Origin: Neocallimastix lanati (nom. inval.)
Lineage: Eukaryota > Neocallimastigomycota > Neocallimastigomycetes > Neocallimastigales > Neocallimastigaceae
Reading direction: 5' to 3'
Length of the DNA: 64,000 nucleotides
Assembly (NCBI GenBank): GCA_016946835.1
Contig: JACVTC010000169.1
Span: forward strand, 45,001 to 109,000
The notes beneath the pieces were generated by a model. The model was given only the letters and a program-made list of their open reading frames with translations, was not told the origin of the DNA and made no database searches. This document shows, in pieces, positions 54,731 through 64,000 of this stretch; the first letter of the stretch is position 1, and the number at the start of each line of letters is the position of its first letter. The position numbers and the translations under genes were made by a program.

Positions 54731-55503
54731 AATGTACTTTTAATTCAACAAAATTTCAATAATAATAATTCTTCAAATTTCAACAACAGTAACTATACAA
54801 GTGAATATTCTCATGAGAATCCTCAAAGCAATGATAATAATAACTCATCAAATAATAATTTACAACAACACTTATGAATAAAATATTTCTAACAATAATT
54901 AAAACAATATTTTAGATAATAATTCAAACAATATTTCAAATAATAACTCAAACAATATTTCAATAATTAAATCAAATATATCAAATCATAATTTAACGAA
55001 TAATTTAAATAAAATAAAATATATATTTAACAGTGACTCAAATATTGTCAATAAATGAAATCAGATATTAAGCAATATAATTTAAAGCATAATGGTATCA
55101 TTAGTGATTACAAAAATAATAAATTTAACGATAATAAAATTGTTAATAAACAATTAAAACAAGCAACAAAAAATTTAAAAGATTTTATTAAAAATAAATA
55201 TAACAATGAAGAACTTTTATCAGAAATTTACAAAAATATAAAATCAAATATATTTTAAAATAATGATAATAATTCCTCAAAAAATAATTTCAATACAAAT
55301 AATAATTTAAAATAAATAAATACTTCTAATATTCCAATTAATTATCAAAATAATTTAAAAAATGTATCTAATGCACCACAGTTAAATAAAAATAATAAAA
55401 AGATAATTATTAAAGTTAAAGCTACAAATTCAAATAATTCATATACGCCTCAAAACATTAAAATAAAAAAATTAAAAATCAAGCCACAATTAATACCTCA
55501 AAA
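54731..55503 (+). pseudogene. Copia 2 Asn-rich linker (degraded)
   Basis: AAT/AAC-rich sequence with scattered stops (fragments at 55055-55258) between integrase and RT. It corresponds to the poly-Asn linker of copia 1. Composition is strongly A-rich on the sense strand. Confidence 0.5.
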
Positions 55504-57420
55504 GTGATTATCATTAACAAAAGAAAAATTTTAAAAGAAATGTTAAAAAGGATTAGAATTCAAAAATCAAAAATCTCAAAAATTTTAGAGAAAAGAAAAA
55601 CACAAAATAATGAAACATCAAAAACTACTCTAAAATACATTGCAATTGTCAATTCTAATTATTTATTAAATAAAAGGAAGAGAGTATGTGACTCTTGTAC
55701 AGATCATAATATTTATAAGAAACAAAGAAATAAACAATTAATTAATTTAGGAAGACAAACAATAAATAATAATCACATTCCTATAAAACAAAATGATAAT
55801 TTTAACAAATCAAATGAAAATATTAATATCGAAAATGAAACAAATCAAACAAACAATGAAACAAATAAACAAATAAATAGTATTGATTTAGATACTCCAC
55901 AAACATTCCTAGAAGTAGTAACTAGTGATGAAAAGGACAAATGGATAGAAGCAATATCAAACGAACTTGAAAACCTCTACAACAACGAAACCATGTCCTT
56001 AGTAAAAAAGCTACCTGATGGAAGAAAACCTATTGAATATAAATGGGTATTCACAAAAAAATATAACGATAAATGAGAACTTGAAAAATATAAGGCTAGA
56101 CTAGTGATCAAAGGATTTAAACAAATTGAAGGAATTGATTATGACAAAACATACTCTCCCACGTTATCTATTGAAAGCATGCGTTTAGTCATTGCAATAG
56201 CTTCATTACATAAATGGAATATACAACAATTAGACATTAAAGCTGCATATCTAAATGCTCCTCTTAATGAAGAAATCTATATGACAATTCCAGAAGGTGA
56301 TCCAAACTATAAAAAAGGTTTTTGGAAACTGAACAAGGCTTTATATGGATTGAAACAATCAGGAAGAATGTGGAATATAACAATCTCTAATTTTCTGAAG
56401 AGTATAGATTTTACTCAACTTAAAAGTGAACAATGTTTATTTTCAAAATCAAACTCCCAAAAAGAAACTACTTGCATTGTTGCATTATATGTAGATGATA
56501 TGCTTATTACAGGCTTAAATAATGAAATAAACTCCACTGTTGAACTAATTAAAAATAAATTTAAAATATCAAAATGTAGTCCAGTAAATCATATACTTGG
56601 AATAACTGTCGAACCTACTGAATATGGATATAATATTTCACAAAAGAAATATATTAACGATATTTTAAAAAGATTCAAAATAAATGAAAATCAAAAATCC
56701 TCTACTCCTTGTGTAGGTGAAAACATTAAAGAAATTAACAATGAACCATTCGATAATATTATCTATCAAAGCGCAGTAGGCTCTCTCATACATTTAGCAA
56801 AATGCACAAGACCTGATATTGCTTGTGCAGTAAACAAAGCATCAAGAAAAAATAAAAACCCAAATATAACCGATTGGAAAAAGGTATTACAAATATTTAA
56901 ATATATTAACAAAACTAAAGATTATTACTTACAATATAAAAGAGATGGAAATCTTAAAGGCTATACTGACTCCGACTTCGCTGGAGATATAACAAATAGC
57001 AAATCTACATCTGGAAATATCTATTTCCTAGCTTCAGGACCAGTTTTATGGATGTCAAGACAACAACAATGTGTCTCAAGATCCACTGCCGAAGCAGAAT
57101 ATGTTGCATTATCTGAAGCCGTTGCAAATGGCCTATGGTTAAAAAATTTTCTTGAAGAACTATTCAATAAAAAATTCAAAATAAATCTCTATGGTGACAA
57201 TAAAGCCAGTCTATATTCCGCCGAAAATTTCGCTATTGGAAAAAGACTGAGACACATACGTGTAAGTTACCATTTCTTCAAGGAATATGTTGAAAATAAT
57301 AATGTTATTTTACAACATATCAAATCCGAAGACAATCTTGCCGATGTACTCACAAAAGATGTCAATGGAAATAAAATGTTATTCTTCGCAAACAAAATTT
57401 TCAAGAAAAATCTTGTTTAG
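55504..57420 (+). pseudogene. Copia 2 reverse transcriptase and RNase H
   Basis: 55504-56076 ends in RT block 1 (DKWIEAISNELENLY, YKWVFTKK). One TGA at 56074-56076 interrupts the frame, and after it the sequence continues unbroken to 57420: LVIKGFKQIEGIDYDKTYSPTLS (in part), DIKAAYLNAPL, ALYGLKQSGRMW, catalytic YVDD near 56490, KCTRPDIACAV, then RNase H (YTDSDFAGDI, KSTSGNI, RSTAEAEYVALSEA) and ADVLTKDVNGNKM at the end. Except for the TGA this half looks functional. Confidence 0.9.
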
Positions 57421-57427
57421 GGGGGAA

Positions 57428-58136
57428 TGTTAAAATATTCACATTTTATTTTATATTTTTATATTATTAATATTATACTTTTATATTCTTATATTATCAA
57501 TATTATATTCTTATCTTATATTAATATTTTATTATTATATTTTTATGTTGTATAACATCTATCTATGTGTATTAATTCATAGAATAATCACATGATTAAA
57601 GATGTAATTTTTACTATAAAAATTAATTATTTTTATTATCTTAAAAAAGTGAGTTCTTAACATTAATAAAAATTTATGTATTAAATAATACAAAAATAAA
57701 TAAAGTTTATTATAAAAACACATATACTTTTCTTAAATTAAGACCCCAAATTATTAATTAGAAATTTATATTAGACAAAATCTCATAACTTGGAAATTAT
57801 ATTATTAATTTTTATTATTAATTAAAAATACAGAATTAGCTATTAGTAATAGTTTTATAATATTCTAAATAAGCTTATAAGTTTTATTTATTTTATTATT
57901 ATATATTTTTATTCAATTATATTCTAAAAGATTCTAAGGAATTCTTTATCATTCTAAAGATTTCCGAAAGAGAATTTTTAATTAGTTTTAATATTTTATT
58001 TTATTTTATTTTATATTTTATTATTAAATTAGTTTTATTATTAAATTGTTTTATTAATAATTATATAGTAATTGTATTAAAAGATTCTTATCAATATTAT
58101 TTTATTATTATATTTTATATAGTTTATATACATGTA
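57428..58136 (+). repeat. 3' LTR of copia 2 (right edge uncertain)
   Basis: Starts TGTTAAAATATTC directly after the purine tract. AT-rich, non-coding, running up to the truncated gypsy copy. No second copy in the window defines its end. Confidence 0.5.
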
Positions 58137-59066
58137 TGAACCATTTTTGTAAGATGGTCTGAAATTACCATAATACAAGTACAATCTTGCGAATTGGGTA
58201 AGTAGACTATAAAGTCGACTCCTATAATTTCCCATGGTTTATTTGGAATTGGGAGCGGCTGGAGTTTACCATAAGGTTTGTGTCTACGAGTCTTACATCT
58301 ACCACAAACGTCACAAGAGAGTATATAATTTTCTACATCTTTTCTTAAGGTCGGCCACCAGTAGTATCGTTTTAATTTCTCTACTGTTTTATGTATACCT
58401 TGATGTCCATGAATAGGAATATTATGAAAAGATTTAGAAGTTTTGCTCTGAGCAGGGATGGTACTATTATTCGACCTTGGAAATGAAGAACGCCTTGAAT
58501 GAGACTAAAAAGTGAACTTTTGATATTGTTCGAATTTTCTTTAAGTTTTTAAGTGTATTTTTGCAAAATTCATCAGCTTTTTGATATTCAATAAAGTTGT
58601 TAATATTATCAATCGTTGAACAACAAATTGTATTTAAGTTATTGGTTGTATTTGTTAATTTTAAGGAATCCATTTGATAATCCGGCCTTCTTGACAGTGA
58701 ATCCGGTTTGCCACTTCGAATACCAGGTCTATAGGTAATTCGGTAGTCAAATATTGACAGAAAAAGACTCTAGCGAATTTGCCGTTGATTCAGGTGTTGC
58801 GGTTTCTTCAAATATAATAAGTTTTTATGGTCGGTTATTACTTGAACGGAATATTTTGCTCCTTCCAAGTGCTGTCGCCATACATCAAATGCAGTGATAA
58901 TTGCCAGGAGTTCCTTGTCATATATTGTGTAATTGATTTCGGCATTACTAAGAGAGCGAGAGTAAAACGCAACTGACTTGTGACAAAACACATCCGACAG
59001 CAAAATTACTAGTATCCGTTTCCAATATAAATTTCTTGTCGTTATCCGGAAAAATAAGAATTTCAT
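58137..59066 (-). pseudogene. RNase H and N-terminal integrase of truncated gypsy
   Basis: RNase H parts: INYTIYDKELLAIITAF, ITDHKNLLYLKKP and QRQIR. A TAG then stands where element C has Trp (RQIRW), and the same frame runs on (RPGIRSGKPDSLSRRP, to 58467). After another break come the integrase zinc finger (HNIPIHGHQG, CDVCGRC) and the first catalytic Asp (GVDFIVYLP), where the element ends. The other two catalytic acids are missing. Confidence 0.82.
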
Positions 59067-59140
59067 TTGATAGAAAAGATTTTTTAAGGTAAATTATCCC
59101 AAACGAATTTAGTGTTTTTCTTTAAAAGTTAACGTAGTGG

Positions 59141-60085
59141 TTACATAGTTTCGGCAAAATTTTTGATAAATCTTCTGTAGAAATTACATAATCCTAAAAA
59201 GCTTTGTAGTTCATTTAGATTTTTTGGAGTTGGCCATTCAACGACGGATTTAACTTTGTCTTTATCCATTGTAAGACCATTTGTTGATATCGTAAACCCA
59301 AGAAAAGTAGTCTGAGTTACATGAAAATCACATTTTTCTTTTTTCACATAGAGTCCATTTTCAATAAGAAGAGTAAGAACATTACGTACATGCTTAACAT
59401 GAGTTTCTTCATCTTTTGAATATATTATAATATCGTCCAAATAGACTTGAACGAATGAACCAATAACGTCTCCAAGTACGTCTTGTATGAATCTTTGAAA
59501 TACACTTGGTGCGTTTCTAAGGCCGAAGGGCATTACGAGGTACTCAAAATGTCTTATGAGGGTCCTAAAGGCAGTAAGGTATTCATGACCTTCCTTAACG
59601 CGTACAAGATTATAGGCAGATCTTAGGTCAAGGCACGTGAAGATTTTGCAATTTTTAAATACTTCAATTAGATCATTAATTCTTGGCAACGGGTAACTGT
59701 TGCGAATGGTAATGGCATTTAAGTGGCGGTAATCCACACATAGCCAAAGTGTACCATCATGTTTTTTGACAAACAAAATTTGTGCTTCTGCTGGAGATTT
59801 TGACTTTCTTATAAATCCTTTCCGTATATTCTCCTCAATATATTCTTTAAGAGCCTTAAGTTCGGTAACAGTTAAGGAGTAAATGGGTCCGAAATAAAGT
59901 TGGCTTCCTGGAATCAAATCAATGGAAATATCATACATCCTATGGGGTGGAAGTCTATCAGCTTCCCGCTTTTCAAAGATTTTTGAAAGAACACGATAGA
60001 ACTTATTTATAATAGAATCATATTTATTATGTTCCTTTTTAGTAGTAGTAGCCATAGCCGCACAGATTTCAAATTCAAAGTTCAT
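59141..60085 (-). pseudogene. Reverse transcriptase of truncated gypsy
   Basis: 314 codons without a stop: LPPHRMYDISIDL, RKGFIRKSKSP, LCVDYRHLNAIT, LDLRSAYNLVRV, MPFGLRNAPSVFQRF, catalytic YLDD, and SFLGLCNFYRRFIKNF. It is a complete RT palm/fingers set, close to element C. It is out of frame with protease (60075-60833) and RNase H. Confidence 0.87.
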
Positions 60086-61392
60086 CCTTTGATATTGATG
60101 AAGGAATAATAGTATCTTCTGGAGGTTGTTCTGTCATAGGAGCTGTCACATCAGAAAAATGATATATAAATTTGTTGCCTTTTTCAGAGGGACAATGAGA
60201 AATGCAGTATCTTTCCAAAAAGTAAATTTTGTTTGTTTTATAGTTGATATAAGGATTGTGAAGGGAAAGCCAATCTCTTCCTAAGATTCCACTAATTCCA
60301 TGCAGTTGAAGATTTCCCACTAAGAACTCGAATGTTTCGATATGATCCATAATTTTGATTTTAAGTGGTCTGGTAGTTTGTCTTATTGTCATACTTTTGC
60401 TATTTGGAAGTTGTACGTTTATTGGGGAAATTAAACCTAAAGTAGGAACCTTATTAACAGAAATAAAATTTTTACAAATAAAGCTTTTTGCTGAAGCAGA
60501 GTCAATCAAAAAATTATTTTTTAAGGATTTCCCATTTATCAATATAAGAAAGGTTGAGATCATGCTAACTGTCTTATTAGGTGCGTAATTGGCTGAAAGT
60601 ATATCTTTTTTGGTTTTAAAGTGATCTTTGTTTTTTTTATCCTTAAAAGAATGTATTTTATTTTCCGTTTTAGTTAATTCATATCTTCTTCTTCTAAAGG
60701 ATTTTTTCTTGTATTCCTGTTCATCATGGTTTTTTATGCAACTTTCGATATAACATTTTTTATCAATATTTATAATAAATGTTCGTTGCCTCAAATAGAG
60801 TTTTAGGCTTATCAATCTTGTCGTATTCTTCACGGACCTTGTCCATTAGGCCTTTTCCAATTATATCTGTTAGGACCTCATCGGGCCATCCCAATCTTGC
60901 TGCAAGTTGTCGAAATTCTATTGTGAATTCCGCAACTTTCCCTAACTCACGTTGGCGGAGATTCCACAGCTGATTCATCAGAACGTATTTTTGTTTTCGA
61001 TCATTTCAAGAATCGAAATTATTAAGCAATAATTCTTTGAATTTAGAATACTTGAGAGTGTTTAGAGTACCGTCTACTATCAATGAAAGACCCCACTTTT
61101 TTGCTAGCCCGTTGAGTCGGTTTACAACATATGTGTTTTTCGTCTAATCCGATAAGAAGGAATTCGGATGATCCTTAAAGAAATTTTCACTCTGGACCAA
61201 TGTTTCGAAAACATTAGGCTTCTTCTTATTTAAATTGTCTTTCACCACAGTTCCACTTGATGAGAAAAAAGTTAGGATAAATTCCGTGATGGCAGTTATG
61301 AGTTTCGAAGCATCTAAATCTTTATAGCTACTTAGATTTTCAACTTGCTTAGTAGCTACGGTAGTAGATGTGTCATTATCTTTTGTCTCCAT
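60075..61392 (-). pseudogene. Gag and protease of truncated gypsy
   Basis: Gag pieces at 61392-61144 (FFKDHPNSF) and 60978-60763 (AEFTIEFRQLAARLGWPDEV, KGLMDKVREE) match element C Gag with frame breaks between. The segment 60833-60075 joins the Gag C-terminus to the protease without interruption (INGKSLKNNFLIDSAS), unlike element C. The protease motif is DSA rather than DSG. Confidence 0.82.
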
Positions 61393-61591
61393 TATTATAT
61401 ATCTAAAAAAATTTTTATAATATAAAAATAAAAATAAAATAATTATTATAAAATATAAATATATTTTTGTATTATTATAAAGAATTATTATTGTGTCAGG
61501 GATAATAATTATGTACCCTGAAAAAAACTGAACATTCCATTTTGGTAATAAAACCTCTTGTCAGGACATGAATTTTTTATATTAAAAAGAA
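61393..61591. other. Duplicated downstream flank of the tRNA pair
   Basis: The right about 100 bp (61490-61591) resemble 20050-20149, including TGTCAGG, AATAATTATGTACC, CATTTTGG and TTTTTATATTAAAAAGAA. So the duplicated unit extends beyond the tRNA genes. The left part is AT-rich leader of the gypsy remnant. Confidence 0.65.
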
Positions 61592-61665
61592 CACTCACGG
61601 CGGGACTTGAACCCGCAATCTTCAGATTAGAAGTCTGACGCCCTATCCGATTAGGCTACGCGAGC
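61592..61665 (-). tRNA. tRNA-Arg (anticodon TCT), copy 2
   Basis: Identical to the copy at 20150-20223 over all 74 nt. The same T5 terminator context follows. Confidence 0.95.
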
Positions 61666-61679
61666 ATCTAAGAAGGAAA

Positions 61680-61753
61680 CGCTCCTAGGTGGGCTTGAAC
61701 CACCAACCTCTCGGTTAACAGCCGAACGCGCTAGCCAATTGCGCCATAAGAGC
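61680..61753 (-). tRNA. tRNA-Asn (anticodon GTT), copy 2
   Basis: Identical to the copy at 20238-20311, including the 14-nt spacer to tRNA-Arg. The upstream flank keeps TAATC and then diverges. Its 5' end is 16 nt from LTR C3. Confidence 0.95.
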
Positions 61754-61769
61754 TAATCTATAGTATTGA

Positions 61770-62764
61770 TGTAAGAATCTATAATTATTTTTAACAAAAT
61801 AATTATATTTTCTTAGGTTATAATTAATATAACTTTTATTTAACTCATATTTCATTTATACAATTAATTATAATTAATAATTTATTTAATTATATATTAA
61901 AATTTTATTTAGTTTAATATTAAAAATTTATTTAATCAAATAATTTTTATACATTTAAAATAATATTAAATTTATTTAATTATTCACTTAATTATTAAAT
62001 TTATTAGTTTTAGTTTTCTCTCACTTATTAAATCATAAACTAAAACACTATTCTGTATTTTATCATGTATTCTGTATTCTATCATGTATTCTGTATTGTA
62101 TTAATCATGTATTTTATTATTAATGTATTGTTTTATATTTTTTATGTAAAGTTCTATAAAATAGAACTAAATAGATTAAATTTTAAATTTTATGATCGAA
62201 ATAATTTTCATTATTTTATTCTTTTATTTTCGATCATTATATTAGATTAAGTAATCGGTTAATTAAGGTTTTTCCAATTACTTCTTAAAAGTAATCGGTT
62301 TTACTTAATTAACGCGATGATCGATATGGATAGAATATCGATCAAAAAACTTATCTAGGTTTTTCTTCTAGTCTTTTCCTAGATAAGAGATTTGTTAAGA
62401 TTAGAACCCCTTTTGATTTTAACCTTATTTTGACAAAAAAGTATAAATAAGGCTCTTGAGTTCTCTTTGAGAAATCAAGAGTTATTATTATAACAATTAT
62501 AATATAATAATAATAACAATAAGTTTTAACATTTAAAATTTTTAATAAATAATAAAACAAATTATTTTAATAAAACAAATTTTATAATTAAAACTTTTCC
62601 TTATCAATTTTAGTGTTTCGTCTATTATAATTCGTTATTATAAACTCGATAATTAGAAAGAACCATAGGTAAGTATGATTCTTTTCTAAACCTTTAATAT
62701 TAGCAGTTAGAGCTAATATTAATGATTAATAATTTAATTATAATTTTTTAATTAAATTATTACA
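61770..62764 (+). mobile_element. Solo LTR C3 (C group)
   Basis: 995 bp, TGTAAGAATC to AAATTATTACA. Flanks attga and gttga form a 5-bp duplication with one mismatch. It has all C-group structures: terminal hairpin, GATCGATAT/ATATCGATC, CTTATCTAGG/CCTAGATAAG with loop and downstream strands, TATAAATA and AAGAGTTATTATT. It lies 16 nt upstream of tRNA-Asn copy 2. Confidence 0.88.
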
Positions 62765-62766
62765 GT

Positions 62767-63331
62767 TGATAAATAATGAAATTTATAAATATAAATTTCA
62801 TATTATATTAAAAAAATATATATATATATATATATAATTAATATCACGGTACAAATTTTATAAAGTTTAATAATAAACAATTAATAAATTAATAAAAATA
62901 AAAATATATTAAATAATATTTTAATAATAAAAAAATAAAATAAACAATAAACAGAAATAATAATTTTTAAAATATTATTAATTGTAAATACTTATAACAT
63001 GTAAACAAATTTTAAAATGTATAATTTACTAAATTAATATAAATAGTTCTTAATTTTATTTATTTTAATAATCAGGTTTTTATATAGTTTTTACTCATTT
63101 TAATCAAAAATTAAATATTAATAATAATATTAAATAATTAAAATAATAATTTAAATAATAAAATTAAAAGATGTATATAAAATAATTTATAAAATAAATA
63201 AAATATATATTAATAAAACATATTTTTAAAATCTTAATCACAAAAACAACTTTTTCTAAATTTAATTATTGATATTGGTTATGTCACTTTCTGAGCCTAT
63301 TCAGAATTAAGATATAAACCATAAAATATCA
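62767..63331 (+). mobile_element. Diverged B-type LTR
   Basis: About 565 bp starting TGATAAATAATG (as B') and ending AAAATATCA. Before C3 landed, its start lay about 13 nt upstream of tRNA-Asn copy 2. Flanks gtat (left, restored) and gtgt (right) are a possible 4-bp duplication with one change. Non-coding. Confidence 0.55.
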
Positions 63332-63338
63332 GTGTATA

Positions 63339-64000
63339 TGTAAGAAATAATAATTATTTACTAATAAATAATTATTATTTCTTAGTCTTTATAATTATTG
63401 ATAATAATTATAAATTTATTTAAATTATAATTAATTCATACATTGAGATATTATTATCAAATTTATTATAATTGTAATTATTCATACACTTAAATAATAT
63501 TAGAAAATTTATTTAAATAATTATTATATGTACACTTATTAATATTATTAATTTTATTTAGTTATTCATTTAATTATCAAGTTAATGTAAACATTAGTTT
63601 TATTTATTTTTTACATTGTACATTTAAAAGAACAATTAATAAGTTTCTGCATTTTTTATAATTCTGTATTCTAGTTTAAAGATAGTTTTATGTTAATAAG
63701 TTTAGATTAGATTTTAAAAATAATATTTAGAAAGATAGAATAATTTAGATCATTCCCGTTATTATTGATTTTTCCTTTTATTTGATGATCTAAATTAAAA
63801 TTTAGGAAATCGATATATTAAGGTTTTATCCAAATATAAAATAATATATTTGGTTTTACTTAATATATACGATGATCGATATGAATAGAATATCGATCAA
63901 AAAACTTATCTAGTTTTTTCTTCTAATCTTTTTCTAGATAAGATATTTTTTAAGATTAGAAAACCTTTTTATTTAACCTTATTTCCATAAAAAAATATAA
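63339..64000 (+). mobile_element. C-group LTR C4 (runs off the window)
   Basis: Starts TGTAAGAAATAATAATTATT and follows the element C LTR closely through the hairpins and pseudoknot strands to just before the TATA box, where the window ends. Whether it is a solo LTR or the 5' end of a full element is unknown. Confidence 0.85.

Larger units (their letters stand above)
51994..57427 (+). mobile_element. Ty1/copia element 2 (decayed)
   Basis: Order gag, protease, integrase, RT, RNase H, with several frame changes and stops in the 5' half but a continuous 438-codon RT/RNase H segment. It ends with the purine tract TAGGGGGGAA directly before TGTTAAAATATTC (57428), the start of the 3' LTR. Related to copia 1 by sequence and by the Asn-rich linker before RT. 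Confidence 0.87.
58137..61392 (-). mobile_element. Truncated gypsy element related to C
   Basis: Minus-strand gag-pol homologous to element C but with several frame breaks and cut off inside the integrase core at about 58137. No LTR is present at either end. The gag start is only 200 bp from tRNA-Arg copy 2, separated by the duplicated tRNA flank. So the original 5' LTR was lost or replaced when the tRNA segment arrived. Confidence 0.85.

Overview
The window is an extremely AT-rich (by eye roughly 80-85% A+T) eukaryotic nuclear sequence packed with LTR retrotransposons. No single-copy host protein gene is visible. The only host-type genes are five tRNA genes. The long A/T homopolymers, Asn-rich open frames, fungal-type Ty3/gypsy and Ty1/copia proteins and intron-free tRNAs fit a very AT-rich fungus. 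Anaerobic gut fungi and microsporidia are candidates, and a dictyostelid is an alternative. The sequence alone does not settle it.

Layout. 1-5830 is gene-free with many T and A runs. 5831-6512 is richer in G+C but has no recognised gene. tRNA-Ala(TGC) lies at 6513-6584 (minus) and directly upstream of it comes a chain of elements: solo LTR B1 (6599-7573), nearly intact chromodomain gypsy element A (7575-14486, minus), LTR-like block I (14495-15917), D' (15921-17285), solo LTR B' (17290-18108), F' (18113-19141) and truncated D'' (19147-19660). A tRNA-Asn/tRNA-Arg pair lies at 20150-20311 (minus). Upstream of it is a second chain: gypsy element B (20328-28802), gypsy element C (28809-35685), LTRs E, F, D and fragment G, a coding-free miniature LTR element (TRIM, 39350-40759), block H and solo LTR B''. 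Decayed copia 1 is at 44120-48180. A cluster of LTRs of the C group plus fragments D''' and J (about 48910-51730) separates it from decayed copia 2 (51994-57427, with 3' LTR to about 58136). A truncated gypsy relative of C (58137-61392, minus) follows. An identical second tRNA-Asn/Arg pair (61592-61753) then carries its own upstream LTR chain to the window end.

How it fits together. The elements fall into two groups. LTRs of the form TGAT...ATCA (B, D, E, TRIM) give 4-bp target duplications, and B and the TRIM share a tRNA-type primer site. LTRs of the form TGTAA...TTACA (A, C and relatives) give 5-bp duplications, and their primer sites are complementary to their own LTR just downstream of a TATA box, as in self-primed Tf1/sushi elements. 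Both groups sit 11-16 bp upstream of tRNA genes, as Ty3 of yeast and DGLT-A of Dictyostelium do. Repeated use of the same site has produced head-to-tail stacks that reuse the same 4-bp target (caat at seven junctions).

The most novel signal is a set of RNA-like structures in the C-group LTRs. It includes a hairpin whose stem covaries between copies and whose conserved loop can pair downstream (a pseudoknot). Element B also shows a textbook -1 frameshift site (TTTAAAT, 7-nt spacer, GC stem-loop) at its gag stop and five poly(A) tracts of 27-47 nt in its leader. All boundaries come from reading repeats and target duplications by eye; no database search was possible.
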